Shown one piece after another: positions 55,033 through 63,729 of a DNA stretch of 64,000 nt (position 1 is its first letter; the number at the start of each line of letters is the position of its first letter). Source of the DNA: Rhodococcus triatomae (GTDB taxonomy: Bacteria; Actinomycetota; Actinomycetes; Mycobacteriales; Mycobacteriaceae); assembly GCF_014217785.1 (NCBI RefSeq), contig NZ_CP048814.1, positions 2,046,001 through 2,110,000 on the forward strand, given 5' to 3'. A model generated the notes under the pieces. The model was not told where the DNA came from. It saw nothing but the letters and a program-made list of their open reading frames with translations, and did no database searches. The position numbers and the translations under genes were made by a program.

Positions 55033-55296
55033 ATGCCCAAGTCGAAGGTTCGCAAGAAGAACGATTTCACGTCCCACCCGGCCAACCGCACACCCGTGAA
55101 GGTCAAGGCGGGGCCGTCGAGCACGCTGTACGTGTCGGTGATGCTCGGCTTCATGCTGGTCGGGCTCGCCTGGCTCATCGTCTACTACCTCGCCGCAGAC
55201 CAGCTTGCCTGGATGAACGATCTCGGTGCCTGGAACTTCCTGATCGGCTTCGGTTTCATGATCGTCGGCCTGGTCATGACCATGAAGTGGCACTGA
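55033..55296 (+). CDS. crgA: Cell division protein CrgA
   Basis: An 87-residue protein with two membrane helices ([20 protein letters not shown] and [17 protein letters not shown]) and a basic, Pro-containing N-terminus ([20 protein letters not shown]). It matches CrgA, which in mycobacteria and streptomycetes recruits septal proteins and binds FtsZ, FtsQ, FtsI and CwsA. Size and position between DUF881 and ppiA agree with Rv0011c. Confidence 0.95.
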   Translation: MPKSKVRKKNDFTSHPANRTPVKVKAGPSSTLYVSVMLGFMLVGLAWLIVYYLAADQLAWMNDLGAWNFLIGFGFMIVGLVMTMKWH

Positions 55297-55382
55297 TCGC
55301 GTGGCACCGCGCCACCCCAATTACACACGTGTGATTCATCCCCATTGTGGAGTAAGCCTGTGGACAACCGGTGGTCGAAGCG

Positions 55383-55859
55383 ATGACTGACGAGTCCACC
55401 GCCCCGGCCACGCTGCGCTGGGAGACGCCACAGCAGGCGATCGCGGCCCTCGGCGTCGGTGGCGTCGTCCTGGCCGTCGCGGGGCTCGCGATACCCACCG
55501 AACCGACGGGACGACTGCTCGTGATGCTCGCGGCACTCGGCCTGTTCGTGATCGCCGGCCTCGCCGTGCGGCAGCGGCCGCGGCTGGCGGTCCTCGACGG
55601 TGCCGCCGGAATCGAATCCCAACGGCTCAGCGGCCGGCGCGTGTTCCGACGCGATCAGATCGAGCGGATCCGCGTGGTCAAGTACCCCCGGCTGGGCCGC
55701 CGGGTGCCGATGCTCGAGATCGACGTGCGCGACGACGGTGACGTCGAGCGGCTGCTGATCTTCGGCCGCTGGGACCTGGGCACCAGCCCGCTGACCGTCT
55801 TCGACGCCCTCTCCGTGCACGGCCTCGTCCCACCCGATCCGCACGCCGACTCGGCCTGA
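55383..55859 (+). CDS. PH-domain-like membrane protein (Rv0010c-like)
   Basis: A 158-residue protein with two membrane helices (IAALGVGGVVLAVAGLAIP and LLVMLAALGLFVIAGLAV) and a C-terminal PH-like domain (LAVLDGAAGIESQRLSG, RDQIERIRVVKYPRLGRRVP, LLIFGRWDLG). Homologues lie beside crgA in mycobacteria, where Rv0010c is unstudied. ATG 55383 is preferred; GTG 55371 adds four residues. Function is unknown. Confidence 0.8.
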   Translation: MTDESTAPATLRWETPQQAIAALGVGGVVLAVAGLAIPTEPTGRLLVMLAALGLFVIAGLAVRQRPRLAVLDGAAGIESQRLSGRRVFRRDQIERIRVVKYPRLGRRVPMLEIDVRDDGDVERLLIFGRWDLGTSPLTVFDALSVHGLVPPDPHADSA

Positions 55860-55901
55860 GGAATCCCACTGCACCACCCCACCGACGCCCCGCCCCCCGG
55901 T

Positions 55902-55952
55902 GGGTGAAAGTGCCCTTCGACTGATCTGACAGGTCAAAGGGTCCCTTCACCC
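55902..55952. terminator. Long imperfect inverted repeat between convergent genes
   Basis: The arms begin GGGTGAAAGTGCCCTTCGAC (55902-55921) and end GGTCAAAGGGTCCCTTCACC (55932-55951); about 16 of 20 positions pair around the 10-base loop TGATCTGACA. It lies between the stop codons of the PH-domain gene and the rhomboid gene, so a bidirectional terminator is likely. Similar GTCAAAGGG-type palindromes are common in Rhodococcus intergenic DNA as far as I recall. Confidence 0.6.
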
Positions 55953-55954
55953 AA

Positions 55955-55993
55955 GGGGTGAGGCGCGGGGTGAGGGGCGGGGTGAGTGGGGGG
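55955..55993 (+). repeat. G-rich tract with quadruplex-capable pattern
   Basis: Five runs of four or more guanines are separated by short loops (GGGG at 55955, 55967, 55974 and 55979, and GGGGGG at 55988). The unit GGGGTGA occurs three times. It sits just beyond the rhomboid stop codon. Confidence 0.6.
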
Positions 55994-56005
55994 CCAGGGT
56001 TGGGG

Positions 56006-56926
56006 TCAGAGGCCCATCTGGTCGCGCAACTGCACGATGCGTACGCCGATCAGCCCCAGCGTCACGAGGCCGACGATCGCGAGGGAGGACCACCCGATCG
56101 TCACCACCTTGTCCCGCTGATTTCCGGCGCCGAGCCAGCCCGGCACGTACAGCAGGCCGGCCGTCGCTGCGGCGCCGGCGAGCAGGCCGCCGAGATGGCC
56201 CCAGAACGAGATACCCGGGATCGTCACGCTGATGACGACGTTGAGGACGATGATCGCGATGATCGGGGTGGGGCTGCGGCGCATCTTGAGCAGGATCAGC
56301 AACTCCGCGCCGAGCAGGCCGAACACCGCACCGGACGCACCGGCCGTCACCGAGATCGTGTCGAACGCCATCACCGCGGCGGAACCGCCGAGGATGGAGA
56401 TCACGTAGACGGCGGCGAACCGGGCACGGCCCAGAACGAACTCGACGTCCCGCCCGAAGATGTAGAGGGCGAACATGTTCACCGCGAGGTGCATGAGGCC
56501 GAAGTGCAGGAACCCGCTGCCGACGACACGCACCCATTCGCCGAGCGCCACGTACGGCGAGAACAACGCCCACGCCTCGAACAGCGACGAGCCGCGATGG
56601 TTGTCCATGATGCTGCGCGACTGCGCGACGGTGACCAGGAACGCCAGGACGTTGAGCCCCATGAGCGTGTAGGTCGCATACGGTTGCGCGCGCTGCGACT
56701 GCAACGGTGCACCGGCGACGGTGCGCGCCTGCCGCACGTCCTTGCGCCCGGCCGCGACGCAGTCGACGCACTGGTATCCGACGGACGCCTCGCGCAGGCA
56801 GTCCGGGCAGGAGGGGCGGCCGCAGCGCGTGCACGCCAGCCCGGTCGGTCGATCGGGATGGCGGACGCACCGCGGCTGAAACGGCGCACCTTCGTTCGCA
56901 GCGCCGCCCCAGCCGGGGTTCGTCAT
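56006..56926 (-). CDS. Rhomboid intramembrane serine protease with N-terminal zinc-finger-like domain
   Basis: A 306-residue protein. Residues 19-62 have a Cys/His cluster (RCVRHPDRPTGLACTRCG, CPDCLREASVGYQCVDCV) like a B-box zinc finger. Six or seven membrane segments follow from about residue 85. The catalytic serine is in TAGASGAVFGLLG (GxSG) and the histidine in ISFWGHLGGLLAG, so the dyad is intact; GFLHFGLMHLAVNMFALY is the family's helix-2 motif. Rhomboids cut membrane proteins within helices. It separates the crgA block from ppiA and is not part of the minimal mycobacterial order. Confidence 0.9.
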   Translation of the reverse strand: MTNPGWGGAANEGAPFQPRCVRHPDRPTGLACTRCGRPSCPDCLREASVGYQCVDCVAAGRKDVRQARTVAGAPLQSQRAQPYATYTLMGLNVLAFLVTVAQSRSIMDNHRGSSLFEAWALFSPYVALGEWVRVVGSGFLHFGLMHLAVNMFALYIFGRDVEFVLGRARFAAVYVISILGGSAAVMAFDTISVTAGASGAVFGLLGAELLILLKMRRSPTPIIAIIVLNVVISVTIPGISFWGHLGGLLAGAAATAGLLYVPGWLGAGNQRDKVVTIGWSSLAIVGLVTLGLIGVRIVQLRDQMGL

Positions 56927-56970
56927 CGAGAGATGTCCTCTACTTCGGTTTCTTCAGTCGGTCGGGATTC

Positions 56971-57498
56971 TCACTCGACCGTGACGCTGTTGATCACGAC
57001 CGGCTCGACCGGGCGGTCACCGCGGTCGGTGGCGGTGGTGGCGATCGCGTCGACGACCTTCTTCGACTCCGCGTCGACGACCTCACCGAAGATGGTGTGG
57101 CGCCGGTTGAGGTGCGGCGTCGGGGTGACGGTGACGAAGAACTGCGAGCCGTTGGTGCCCGGGCCCGCGTTCGCCATGGCGAGCAGGTAGGGACGGTCGA
57201 ACTGGAGCTCGGGGTGGAACTCGTCGCCGAACTTGTAGCCCGGTCCGCCGGCACCGGTGCCGGTCGGGTCGCCGCCCTGGATCATGAAGCCGTCGATGAC
57301 GCGGTGGAAGGACGCGCCGTCGTAGAACGGGCCGGAGTTGCCGCCGGACGCATTCGCCGTCGAGTACTCCTTGGTGCCCTGGGCGAGGCCCACGAAGTTC
57401 TCCACGGTCTTCGGTGCATGGTTGCCGAAGAGCTCGATCTTGATGTCGCCGCGGTTGGTGTGCAGCGTCGCGGTTGCGGTCTTATGTGGTGAAGTCAC
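56971..57498 (-). CDS. ppiA: Peptidyl-prolyl cis-trans isomerase (cyclophilin) PpiA
   Basis: A 175-residue cyclophilin with [19 protein letters not shown] containing the catalytic Arg, [20 protein letters not shown] as the substrate pocket, and HTIFGEVVD. No signal peptide, so it is cytosolic. It begins at GTG 57498, giving the length of mycobacterial PpiA (182). It is divergent from the cwsA-like gene as in M. tuberculosis. Confidence 0.95.
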   Translation of the reverse strand: MTSPHKTATATLHTNRGDIKIELFGNHAPKTVENFVGLAQGTKEYSTANASGGNSGPFYDGASFHRVIDGFMIQGGDPTGTGAGGPGYKFGDEFHPELQFDRPYLLAMANAGPGTNGSQFFVTVTPTPHLNRRHTIFGEVVDAESKKVVDAIATTATDRGDRPVEPVVINSVTVE

Positions 57499-57646
57499 TC
57501 CCCCATCGTGCCATTCACCCGTTTCCGGCACGAGCGACGGTGCCGCTCGCCGTCCCGCCCGGCCTGCCTCTTCCTGCCCGGATCGAACCCGTGACGCATC
57601 CGGCCGCTGCCCACCGCGCGGACCGGACTGTGCATAGAGTGGGTTC

Positions 57647-58510
57647 ATGACTCGAGCGCCGCAACTCCCCGAGACCGTGTCATCCCTCCAGCCCGCGGTG
57701 GACACCGCCGTGGACCGCGTCGAGGACGTCACCGCGAAAGCGAAGGAGGCCGCAGTCCGAGCCTCGGAATCCGAGACCGTGGAGAAGGCACGCGGGCTGG
57801 CGACCGCCGCCGCACTCGCCGCCGCCCGCGGCCTCGGTGCCACCGGGCTGTTCCTCGGCCGCGAGGGCGCGCACCTCGCGAAGGCGGGCGTCGACAAGGC
57901 GCGCGCGGTTCCCGCTGCCCGCGCCGCACGCGCCGCTCGGGAGCAGGCCGTCGAGGAGGCACAGACGAAGAAGTCCCGCCGCACGCGTCGGCTGGTCGTG
58001 TTCGGTGCGCTCGCCCTGGCCGCGATCGGTGGTGCGATCTTCGCGCGCAGCCGCCGCAACGAGCACCCCCCGGTGGCGCCGGCTCCCCCGTCGATCAACG
58101 ACCTCCTCGACGCGCAGCCCGCCGCCGACGCCGAGGTCGGCGCGGAGAAGCCGAGTCCGGCCGACAACGGGGCCGCGAAGCCGGCCGCTCCGGCCCCCGC
58201 GAAAGCGGAGAAGGCGGAGAAGGCGGAAGAGCCCAAGGCGGACGCCCCGAAGCCGGCGACGCCCAAGGCCGAAGCACCCAAGACCCCGGAACCAGCACCC
58301 GAGACCGAAGCACCCAAGCACGCAGCCCCGAAGAACCCGGCTCCCGCGAAGGACACCTCGGAGAAGGACACCCCCGAGCCCGGGGCCCCGAAGGGCGAGA
58401 CGGCACCGAAGCCCACCCCCAAGCCGAAGCCTGCTCCCAAGCAGCAGCCTGCCCCCAAGCAGCAGCCTGCTCCCAAGCAGCAGTCGTCCGAGAAGCCGTC
58501 CGACAGCTGA
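57647..58510 (+). CDS. cwsA: CwsA-like Ala/Lys/Pro-rich membrane protein
   Basis: A 287-residue protein with an N-terminal Ala-rich amphipathic region, one membrane helix ([19 protein letters not shown], near residue 125) and a long Lys/Pro/Ala/Glu-rich tail ending in three PAPKQQ repeats. Its position opposite ppiA, the single helix and the preceding Ala/Arg-rich segment match CwsA, a mycobacterial division and polarity protein that binds CrgA and Wag31; M. tuberculosis CwsA has only 145 residues, so the tail is an addition. Identification relies mostly on synteny. Confidence 0.6.
   Translation: MTRAPQLPETVSSLQPAVDTAVDRVEDVTAKAKEAAVRASESETVEKARGLATAAALAAARGLGATGLFLGREGAHLAKAGVDKARAVPAARAARAAREQAVEEAQTKKSRRTRRLVVFGALALAAIGGAIFARSRRNEHPPVAPAPPSINDLLDAQPAADAEVGAEKPSPADNGAAKPAAPAPAKAEKAEKAEEPKADAPKPATPKAEAPKTPEPAPETEAPKHAAPKNPAPAKDTSEKDTPEPGAPKGETAPKPTPKPKPAPKQQPAPKQQPAPKQQSSEKPSDS
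58430..58483 (+). repeat. 18-base tandem repeat, three copies
   Basis: CCTGCTCCCAAGCAGCAG and close copies at 58430-58447, 58448-58465 and 58466-58483 encode the PAPKQQ repeats in the tail of the cwsA-like protein. Copy number may vary between strains. Confidence 0.8.
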
Positions 58511-58561
58511 TTCCCGCGGCTCCTCGCACCTCTACCGGGTGGTGCACGGAGCGCCGAGGGC

Positions 58562-60262
58562 TCACCCGCCCAGAACCACCCGCAACCGCTCGGTGTCGGC
58601 GGCCGTCCACTGTTCGGGCTGCAGGATCTGCGCCCACAGGTCGACGGCGTCGGCACCGTAGTTGTGGCCGTGACCGGACGGCACGTCCGCGGAGAACACC
58701 ATGTCCAACGTCACCTGCCAGAACGTGACGAACGGAATCCAGCTCATTCCCGGATCGACGTCCGCGCCGAGCGGCTCCCGCAACCAGTCCGGGCGCTCGA
58801 GCAGCAGATCGAAGCCCCACCAGGTGATGGGGTCGCTCGCGTGCTGCCAGAACACGATACGGCGGTCGTCCCACGGTCCGGGTAGTTCGAGGTCCGCGGG
58901 ATCCGCGGCGAACCGGATGTCGCGGCCCTCGTCGACGACGGGGAGCCGCTGGTACGAGCCGGCGTCGCGATGGTCGGTGATGTAGCGCCACTGCTCGGTG
59001 AAGCCGGGGGTGCCCACCCACAGTGCGCCGTCGAGCCGGGCCAGCATGTCCTGTCCCCCGGAGAACGCGGACTGCCCGCCGTAGGAACCGAGGCTCTCAC
59101 CGAAGGCGACCAGGCGCGGGCGTGACTCGACGGGCAGTTCCGACCAGCGCTCGTAGACCGCCTCGAACAGAGCCCGTCCGGCATCCATCGGGGTCTGCCG
59201 GTCGGCGATGAAGGCGAGCGGGCTCGGCAGGAACGAGTACTGCATCGACGCGATCGCGGTGTTGCCGTCGTTGACGTACTCGAACGCGGTGGCCACGTCC
59301 TCGTTGACCCAGCCGCGACCGGTGGTGGTGACGACGGCGAGCACGTCCCGTTCGAATCCGCCGGTGCGGTCGAGCTCGGCGACGACGTTGTCCGCGATCG
59401 CCTCGACCGTGCCCGCGGATTCACGTCCGGCGTACGCACGGACGGGTTCGAGCGCGGGACGCCCGGTGAACGCGCCGATCTCCTGAGCGGACGGCCCGCT
59501 CGCGACGAACGTCCGCCCCTCCTTGCCGAGCGAGCTCCACGCCTGAGCCGATTCCGGCGACCCGGACTTCTCCGGTGCCGTGGGCGGCACGACGCCCTCG
59601 GCCGTCCCCCGGTCCGCCGCGGCGAAGCTCGTGTTGGCCCGCTCCAGCAGGAAGTCGTAGAGGACGCCGTTGACTAGGAACACCGACACCGACACGACGA
59701 CGACGACGGCGGCGAGCCGGGCGACGACGACGGGAACGAACCGCCCCACGAACTCGGAGGTGCGGTTCGTCGCCACGCGCAGGCCACGGCCCGCCGACAA
59801 CAGCACCACGAACACGACGAAGGCGAGGACGACGACGAGGATGTACTGCGAACGCGCGTCCTGGTCTGCGCCGACGAGTTCGCGGACGATCTGCTGCCAC
59901 CACGATCCGAGCACCACGAACGTCGGGATCACCACGACGGCTGCGGCCGCGAGCGACCACCATCCGATGCGGCGCCAGGCCGCGGGCCACTGCGGGTGCA
60001 CACCGCAGCGGCGCAGGATCCATGCGATCAGGCAGCCGAGCCCGTATCCGGTGACGACGCCGATGCCGGTGGCGACCGATTGCAGGTACCACGGGCGAGG
60101 CAGCAACGACGGCGACATCGACCAGACGAAGAACAGCAGGCCGAGCGCCAGACCCACCGGATGCATCCGTTGTGCCTGACGAACGAACCATCCGCGGGCG
60201 GCGCGGGCGGGCGGAGGCGTCGGCGTGTCGTCAGCCTTCGGCACGGTCAGGGTGTCGGACAT
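58562..60262 (-). CDS. Membrane-anchored alpha/beta hydrolase-family protein (COG4425-like)
   Basis: A 566-residue protein. The N-terminal half has about five membrane helices ([69 protein letters not shown]). The C-terminal half is an alpha/beta hydrolase with nucleophile Ser in [12 protein letters not shown] (GxSxG), near residue 375, and histidine candidates such as SGHGHNYG. Such proteins are found in mycolate-containing bacteria; substrate unknown. ATG 60262 chosen as the conserved MSDTL start. Divergent from the acyl-CoA dehydrogenase. Confidence 0.82.
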   Translation of the reverse strand: MSDTLTVPKADDTPTPPPARAARGWFVRQAQRMHPVGLALGLLFFVWSMSPSLLPRPWYLQSVATGIGVVTGYGLGCLIAWILRRCGVHPQWPAAWRRIGWWSLAAAAVVVIPTFVVLGSWWQQIVRELVGADQDARSQYILVVVLAFVVFVVLLSAGRGLRVATNRTSEFVGRFVPVVVARLAAVVVVVSVSVFLVNGVLYDFLLERANTSFAAADRGTAEGVVPPTAPEKSGSPESAQAWSSLGKEGRTFVASGPSAQEIGAFTGRPALEPVRAYAGRESAGTVEAIADNVVAELDRTGGFERDVLAVVTTTGRGWVNEDVATAFEYVNDGNTAIASMQYSFLPSPLAFIADRQTPMDAGRALFEAVYERWSELPVESRPRLVAFGESLGSYGGQSAFSGGQDMLARLDGALWVGTPGFTEQWRYITDHRDAGSYQRLPVVDEGRDIRFAADPADLELPGPWDDRRIVFWQHASDPITWWGFDLLLERPDWLREPLGADVDPGMSWIPFVTFWQVTLDMVFSADVPSGHGHNYGADAVDLWAQILQPEQWTAADTERLRVVLGG

Positions 60263-60392
60263 GCGCAGATAGTAAGCGCCCGGCAAACCCGGCACCGGAC
60301 GAGGACGGCGCCCGAGTCCCGGATATCGTGATGCACGTCACATCAATCGTGGATACTGGCGGGTAGGGATTCCCCGACCCGGAGGCACCACC

Positions 60393-62330
60393 ATGACCGA
60401 CCCCGTACACGTCACCGAGGAACAGGCCCGCGCCGTCGCCGAGGAGGCCCGCGAATCCGGTTGGGAAAAGCCGTCGTTCGCGAAGGAATTGTTCCTCGGC
60501 AGGCTGACGCTCGACCTGGTCCACCCCTTCCCGCGGCCGTCGGCGGACGACGAGGCCCGCACCGAGGAGTTCCTCGCCGGACTCCGCCGCTACTGCGAGT
60601 CCCTGGACGGCCAGGTCATCGAGAACGACGCGAAGATCCCCGACGACTTCGTCGCGGGTTTCGCCGACCTCGGCTGCTTCGGCATGAAGATCCCCCGGGA
60701 GTACGGCGGCCTCGGCCTGTCCCAGGTCGCGTACAACCGGGCCCTGATGCTGGTGGGGTGCGTGCACCCCAGCCTCGGTGCGCTGCTGTCGGCGCACCAG
60801 TCGATCGGCGTACCGGAACCGCTCAAACTCGCCGGGACACCGGAACAGAAGGAGCGGTTCCTGCCGCGCTGCGCGAGGGGCGCGATCTCCGCCTTCCTGC
60901 TCACCGAGCCCGACGTCGGATCGGACCCGGCCCGCCTGGCATCCACGGCCGTCCCCGTCGAGGACGGCGACGCCTACGAGCTCGACGGGGTCAAGCTGTG
61001 GACCACGAACGGCGTCGTCGCCGAACTGCTGGTGGTGATGGCGCGGGTTCCCCGGAGCGACGGCCACCGCGGCGGGGTGTCGGCGTTCGTCGTGGAGGCG
61101 GACTCACCCGGAATCACCGTCGAACGCCGCAACCACTTCATGGGCCTGCGCGGCATCGAGAACGGGGTGACCCGGATGAGCCGGGTCCGGGTGCCGAAGG
61201 ACAACCTGATCGGCCGTGAGGGCGACGGACTGAAGATCGCCCTCACCACGCTCAACGCGGGGCGGCTGGCGATCCCGGCGATGTGCGCGGGTGCCGGCAA
61301 GTGGTCGCTGAAGATCGCCCGTGAATGGTCCGGCGCCCGGGTGCAGTGGGGCCGGCCGGTCGGTGAGCACGGCGCGGTCGCGACCAAGATCGCGTTCGTC
61401 GCGGCCACCACGTACGCGCTGGAGGCCGTCGTCGAACTGTCCGGGCAGATGTGCGACGAGGGACGCAACGACATCCGGATCGAGGCGGCACTCGCGAAAC
61501 TGTGGGCCAGCGAGATGGGCTGCCGCATCGCGGACGAACTCGTGCAGATCCGCGGCGGCCGGGGCTACGAGTCGGCCGCGTCCCTCGCCGCGCGGGGCGA
61601 GCGCGCCGTCCCCGCCGAGCAACTGATGCGCGACCTGCGGATCAACCGGATCTTCGAGGGGTCCAGCGAGATCATGCGGCTGCTCGTCGCCCGCGAGGCC
61701 GTCGACGCGCACCTGAAGGCGGCGGGCGAGCTGGCCGACCCCAAGGCGTCGATGGAGGCGAAGGCCAAGGCCGCCGCGAAGGCCAGCGGCTTCTATGCGA
61801 AGTGGCTGCCGAAACTCGTTGCCGGCAAGGGCCAGCTGCCCACCTCCTTCACCGAGTTCGGTGCGCTCGCCACGCATCTGCGGTACGTCGAGCGCGCGTC
61901 GCGCAAGCTCGCCCGGTCCACGTTCTACGGCATGGCTCGCTGGCAGGCCGGACTCGAGAAGAAGCAGGGCTTCCTCGGCCGCGTCGTCGACATCGGGGCC
62001 GAGCTGTTCGCGATGTCCGCGGCCTGCGTGCGCGCCGAGATGCAGCGCAGCGACGGCGATCCCGACGCGCCCGCGGCCTTCGAGCTCGCCGACGTGTTCT
62101 GCCGTCAGGCACGGCTGCGGGTCGATGCCCTGTTCGACGAACTCTGGACCAACACCGACGATGCCGACAAGCACCTCGTGTCCGGCATCCTCGACGGCCG
62201 GTTCACCTGGCTGGAGCGGGGCATCTTCGACGCCAGCGAGGGCACGGGGCCGTGGATCTCGGAGTGGACTCCGGGCCCGTCCACCGAGGAGAACCTGGCC
62301 CGCCGGTTCCTGGGCGTTCATTCGGTGTGA
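60393..62330 (+). CDS. Long acyl-CoA dehydrogenase (ACAD9/VLCAD-like)
   Basis: A 645-residue flavoprotein. Residues about 50-440 are the acyl-CoA dehydrogenase core: IPREYGGLGLSQVAYNRALM, AFLLTEPDVGSDPARL, KLWTTNGVVAELLVVMA and RINRIFEGSSEIMRLLVA with catalytic Glu in the EGSSE motif. The C-terminal 190 residues are an extra helical domain, as in very-long-chain enzymes that associate with membranes. It oxidises acyl-CoA to enoyl-CoA using FAD. ATG 60393 follows GGAGG. Its stop codon lies in a 25-base direct repeat. Confidence 0.92.
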   Translation: MTDPVHVTEEQARAVAEEARESGWEKPSFAKELFLGRLTLDLVHPFPRPSADDEARTEEFLAGLRRYCESLDGQVIENDAKIPDDFVAGFADLGCFGMKIPREYGGLGLSQVAYNRALMLVGCVHPSLGALLSAHQSIGVPEPLKLAGTPEQKERFLPRCARGAISAFLLTEPDVGSDPARLASTAVPVEDGDAYELDGVKLWTTNGVVAELLVVMARVPRSDGHRGGVSAFVVEADSPGITVERRNHFMGLRGIENGVTRMSRVRVPKDNLIGREGDGLKIALTTLNAGRLAIPAMCAGAGKWSLKIAREWSGARVQWGRPVGEHGAVATKIAFVAATTYALEAVVELSGQMCDEGRNDIRIEAALAKLWASEMGCRIADELVQIRGGRGYESAASLAARGERAVPAEQLMRDLRINRIFEGSSEIMRLLVAREAVDAHLKAAGELADPKASMEAKAKAAAKASGFYAKWLPKLVAGKGQLPTSFTEFGALATHLRYVERASRKLARSTFYGMARWQAGLEKKQGFLGRVVDIGAELFAMSAACVRAEMQRSDGDPDAPAAFELADVFCRQARLRVDALFDELWTNTDDADKHLVSGILDGRFTWLERGIFDASEGTGPWISEWTPGPSTEENLARRFLGVHSV

Positions 62331-62360
62331 CCGAGGCGGAGTTCGTTCGGTGTGACCGAG
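62316..62360 (+). repeat. Duplicated palindrome before the Eis-like gene
   Basis: The unit TTCGGTGTGACCGAG occurs at 62321-62335 and 62346-62360, 25 bases apart; preceding GTTC is also repeated. Each unit contains the inverted repeat TCGGT-GTG-ACCGA. The first copy contains the stop codon of the acyl-CoA dehydrogenase, and the pair lies 64-103 bases before the acetyltransferase start. Confidence 0.75.
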
Positions 62361-62423
62361 AGCTTCGTCGGCGGCTCGTAATTCGGGTGCGCTCGCGGTG
62401 GCGTCCTGCCAGGATCGGTGTAC

Positions 62424-63650
62424 ATGAGCACTCCCGCCCCGACCGTCCGTACCGCCGTCGATGTCCGCACGGCCACCGATTCCGACTGGCCCGCCGTCGA
62501 ACTCATCGATTCGGTGGGCTTCGGCTATCACCCGGTCGAGGCGGATCTCACGCTCGCCCGGACGTTGACCCGCACCGAGGACGTGGTGCTCGCGACCGCC
62601 GAGGACGTCCCCGTGGGTGTCGCGATGGACCTCGGCTTCGATCTCACGGTGCCCGGCGGTGCGCAGTTGCCGACGCGCGGCGTGACGTGGGTGTCGGTGG
62701 TGCCGACGCATCGACGGCGCGGCGCGTTGCGCGCCCTCCTCACCGAGCTGCACACGAAGATCGCCGCGACGGGGGCACCGCTCGCGGCACTCACGGCCAG
62801 TGAGGCGGGGATCTACGGCAGGTTCGGCTACGGCCCGGCGACGGTGCTCGACACCGTCCGCTTCGATCGCCGCTTCGCCCGGTTCCGGGACAGCACACCC
62901 GATCCCGGCGGCGTGTTCATCGCCGACGCGAAGTCCGCCGCGGAACGTCTGCCCGGCATCTACGACCGGTGGCGGCGGCTCGTGCCCGGTGCGCAATCGC
63001 GGCCCCAGGCGCACTGGGACCACACCTTCGCCGACCCCGAGGCCCATCGCGAGGGCGCTTCGGCGCTGTTCTTCCTCGTCCACCCGGACGGCTACGCCAC
63101 CTTCCGGCGGGCCGGGGGAAGCGGCGGAAAGGAGGCGGCCACCGTCGTGGACGAGCTGGTGGCGGTCACCCCGGACGCGCACATCGCCCTGTGGCGGGCG
63201 CTGTGCGGGCTCGATCTCACCGTGACGATCGAGGCACACCTACACGCCGACGATCCGTTGCGTCTGCAGCTGACCGACTACCGCCTGGTGCGCACCACCG
63301 GACGCGCGGACGATCTGTGGCTGCGCATCATGGACGTGCCCGCCGCCCTCGAGGCCCGCACGTACGCGGCCGACCTGGAGACGGTCATCGAGATCCGGGA
63401 CCCGTTCCTGGATGCCGGCGGGACGTACGCCCTCACCGTCCGGGACGGCCGCGCGCAGTGCCGACGGACCGACGCCACGGCCCGGGTGTCGACGGATATC
63501 GACGTTCTCGGCAGCCTCTACCTGGGCGGGCACCGGGCACGCACGTTCGCCGCGGCGAACCGGCTGTCCGCGGCCGATCCGGCCGAGGTCGCGGCGCTCG
63601 ACATCGCGTTCGGCGCCGAGCGTCCGGCCGTCCTCGGCTGGGGTTTCTGA
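62424..63650 (+). CDS. Eis-like GNAT-family acetyltransferase
   Basis: A 408-residue protein with the Eis architecture: N-terminal GNAT domain (VSVVPTHRRRGALRALLTEL is the acetyl-CoA-binding loop V-x-V-x-x-x-x-R-R-x-G), a second GNAT-like domain, and a C-terminal SCP2-like domain ending in the terminal carboxylate F-COOH used as catalytic base. The conserved tyrosine region is ASEAGIYGRFGYG. Mycobacterial Eis acetylates amines of aminoglycosides and other substrates. ATG 62424 preferred; GTG 62418 adds two residues. Function in drug modification is inferred from family only. Confidence 0.85.
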   Translation: MSTPAPTVRTAVDVRTATDSDWPAVELIDSVGFGYHPVEADLTLARTLTRTEDVVLATAEDVPVGVAMDLGFDLTVPGGAQLPTRGVTWVSVVPTHRRRGALRALLTELHTKIAATGAPLAALTASEAGIYGRFGYGPATVLDTVRFDRRFARFRDSTPDPGGVFIADAKSAAERLPGIYDRWRRLVPGAQSRPQAHWDHTFADPEAHREGASALFFLVHPDGYATFRRAGGSGGKEAATVVDELVAVTPDAHIALWRALCGLDLTVTIEAHLHADDPLRLQLTDYRLVRTTGRADDLWLRIMDVPAALEARTYAADLETVIEIRDPFLDAGGTYALTVRDGRAQCRRTDATARVSTDIDVLGSLYLGGHRARTFAAANRLSAADPAEVAALDIAFGAERPAVLGWGF

Positions 63651-63729
63651 CGCCGTCGACTCCGACGATCGGCACGTTCATCGCATGAGCGGCCGGGCGT
63701 TCGCCCGGCGACCCGATACCCTGGGCGAC

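Noticed and set aside
61104..63239. Minus-strand frame of 711 codons
   Set aside because: Antisense shadow spanning two unrelated real genes.
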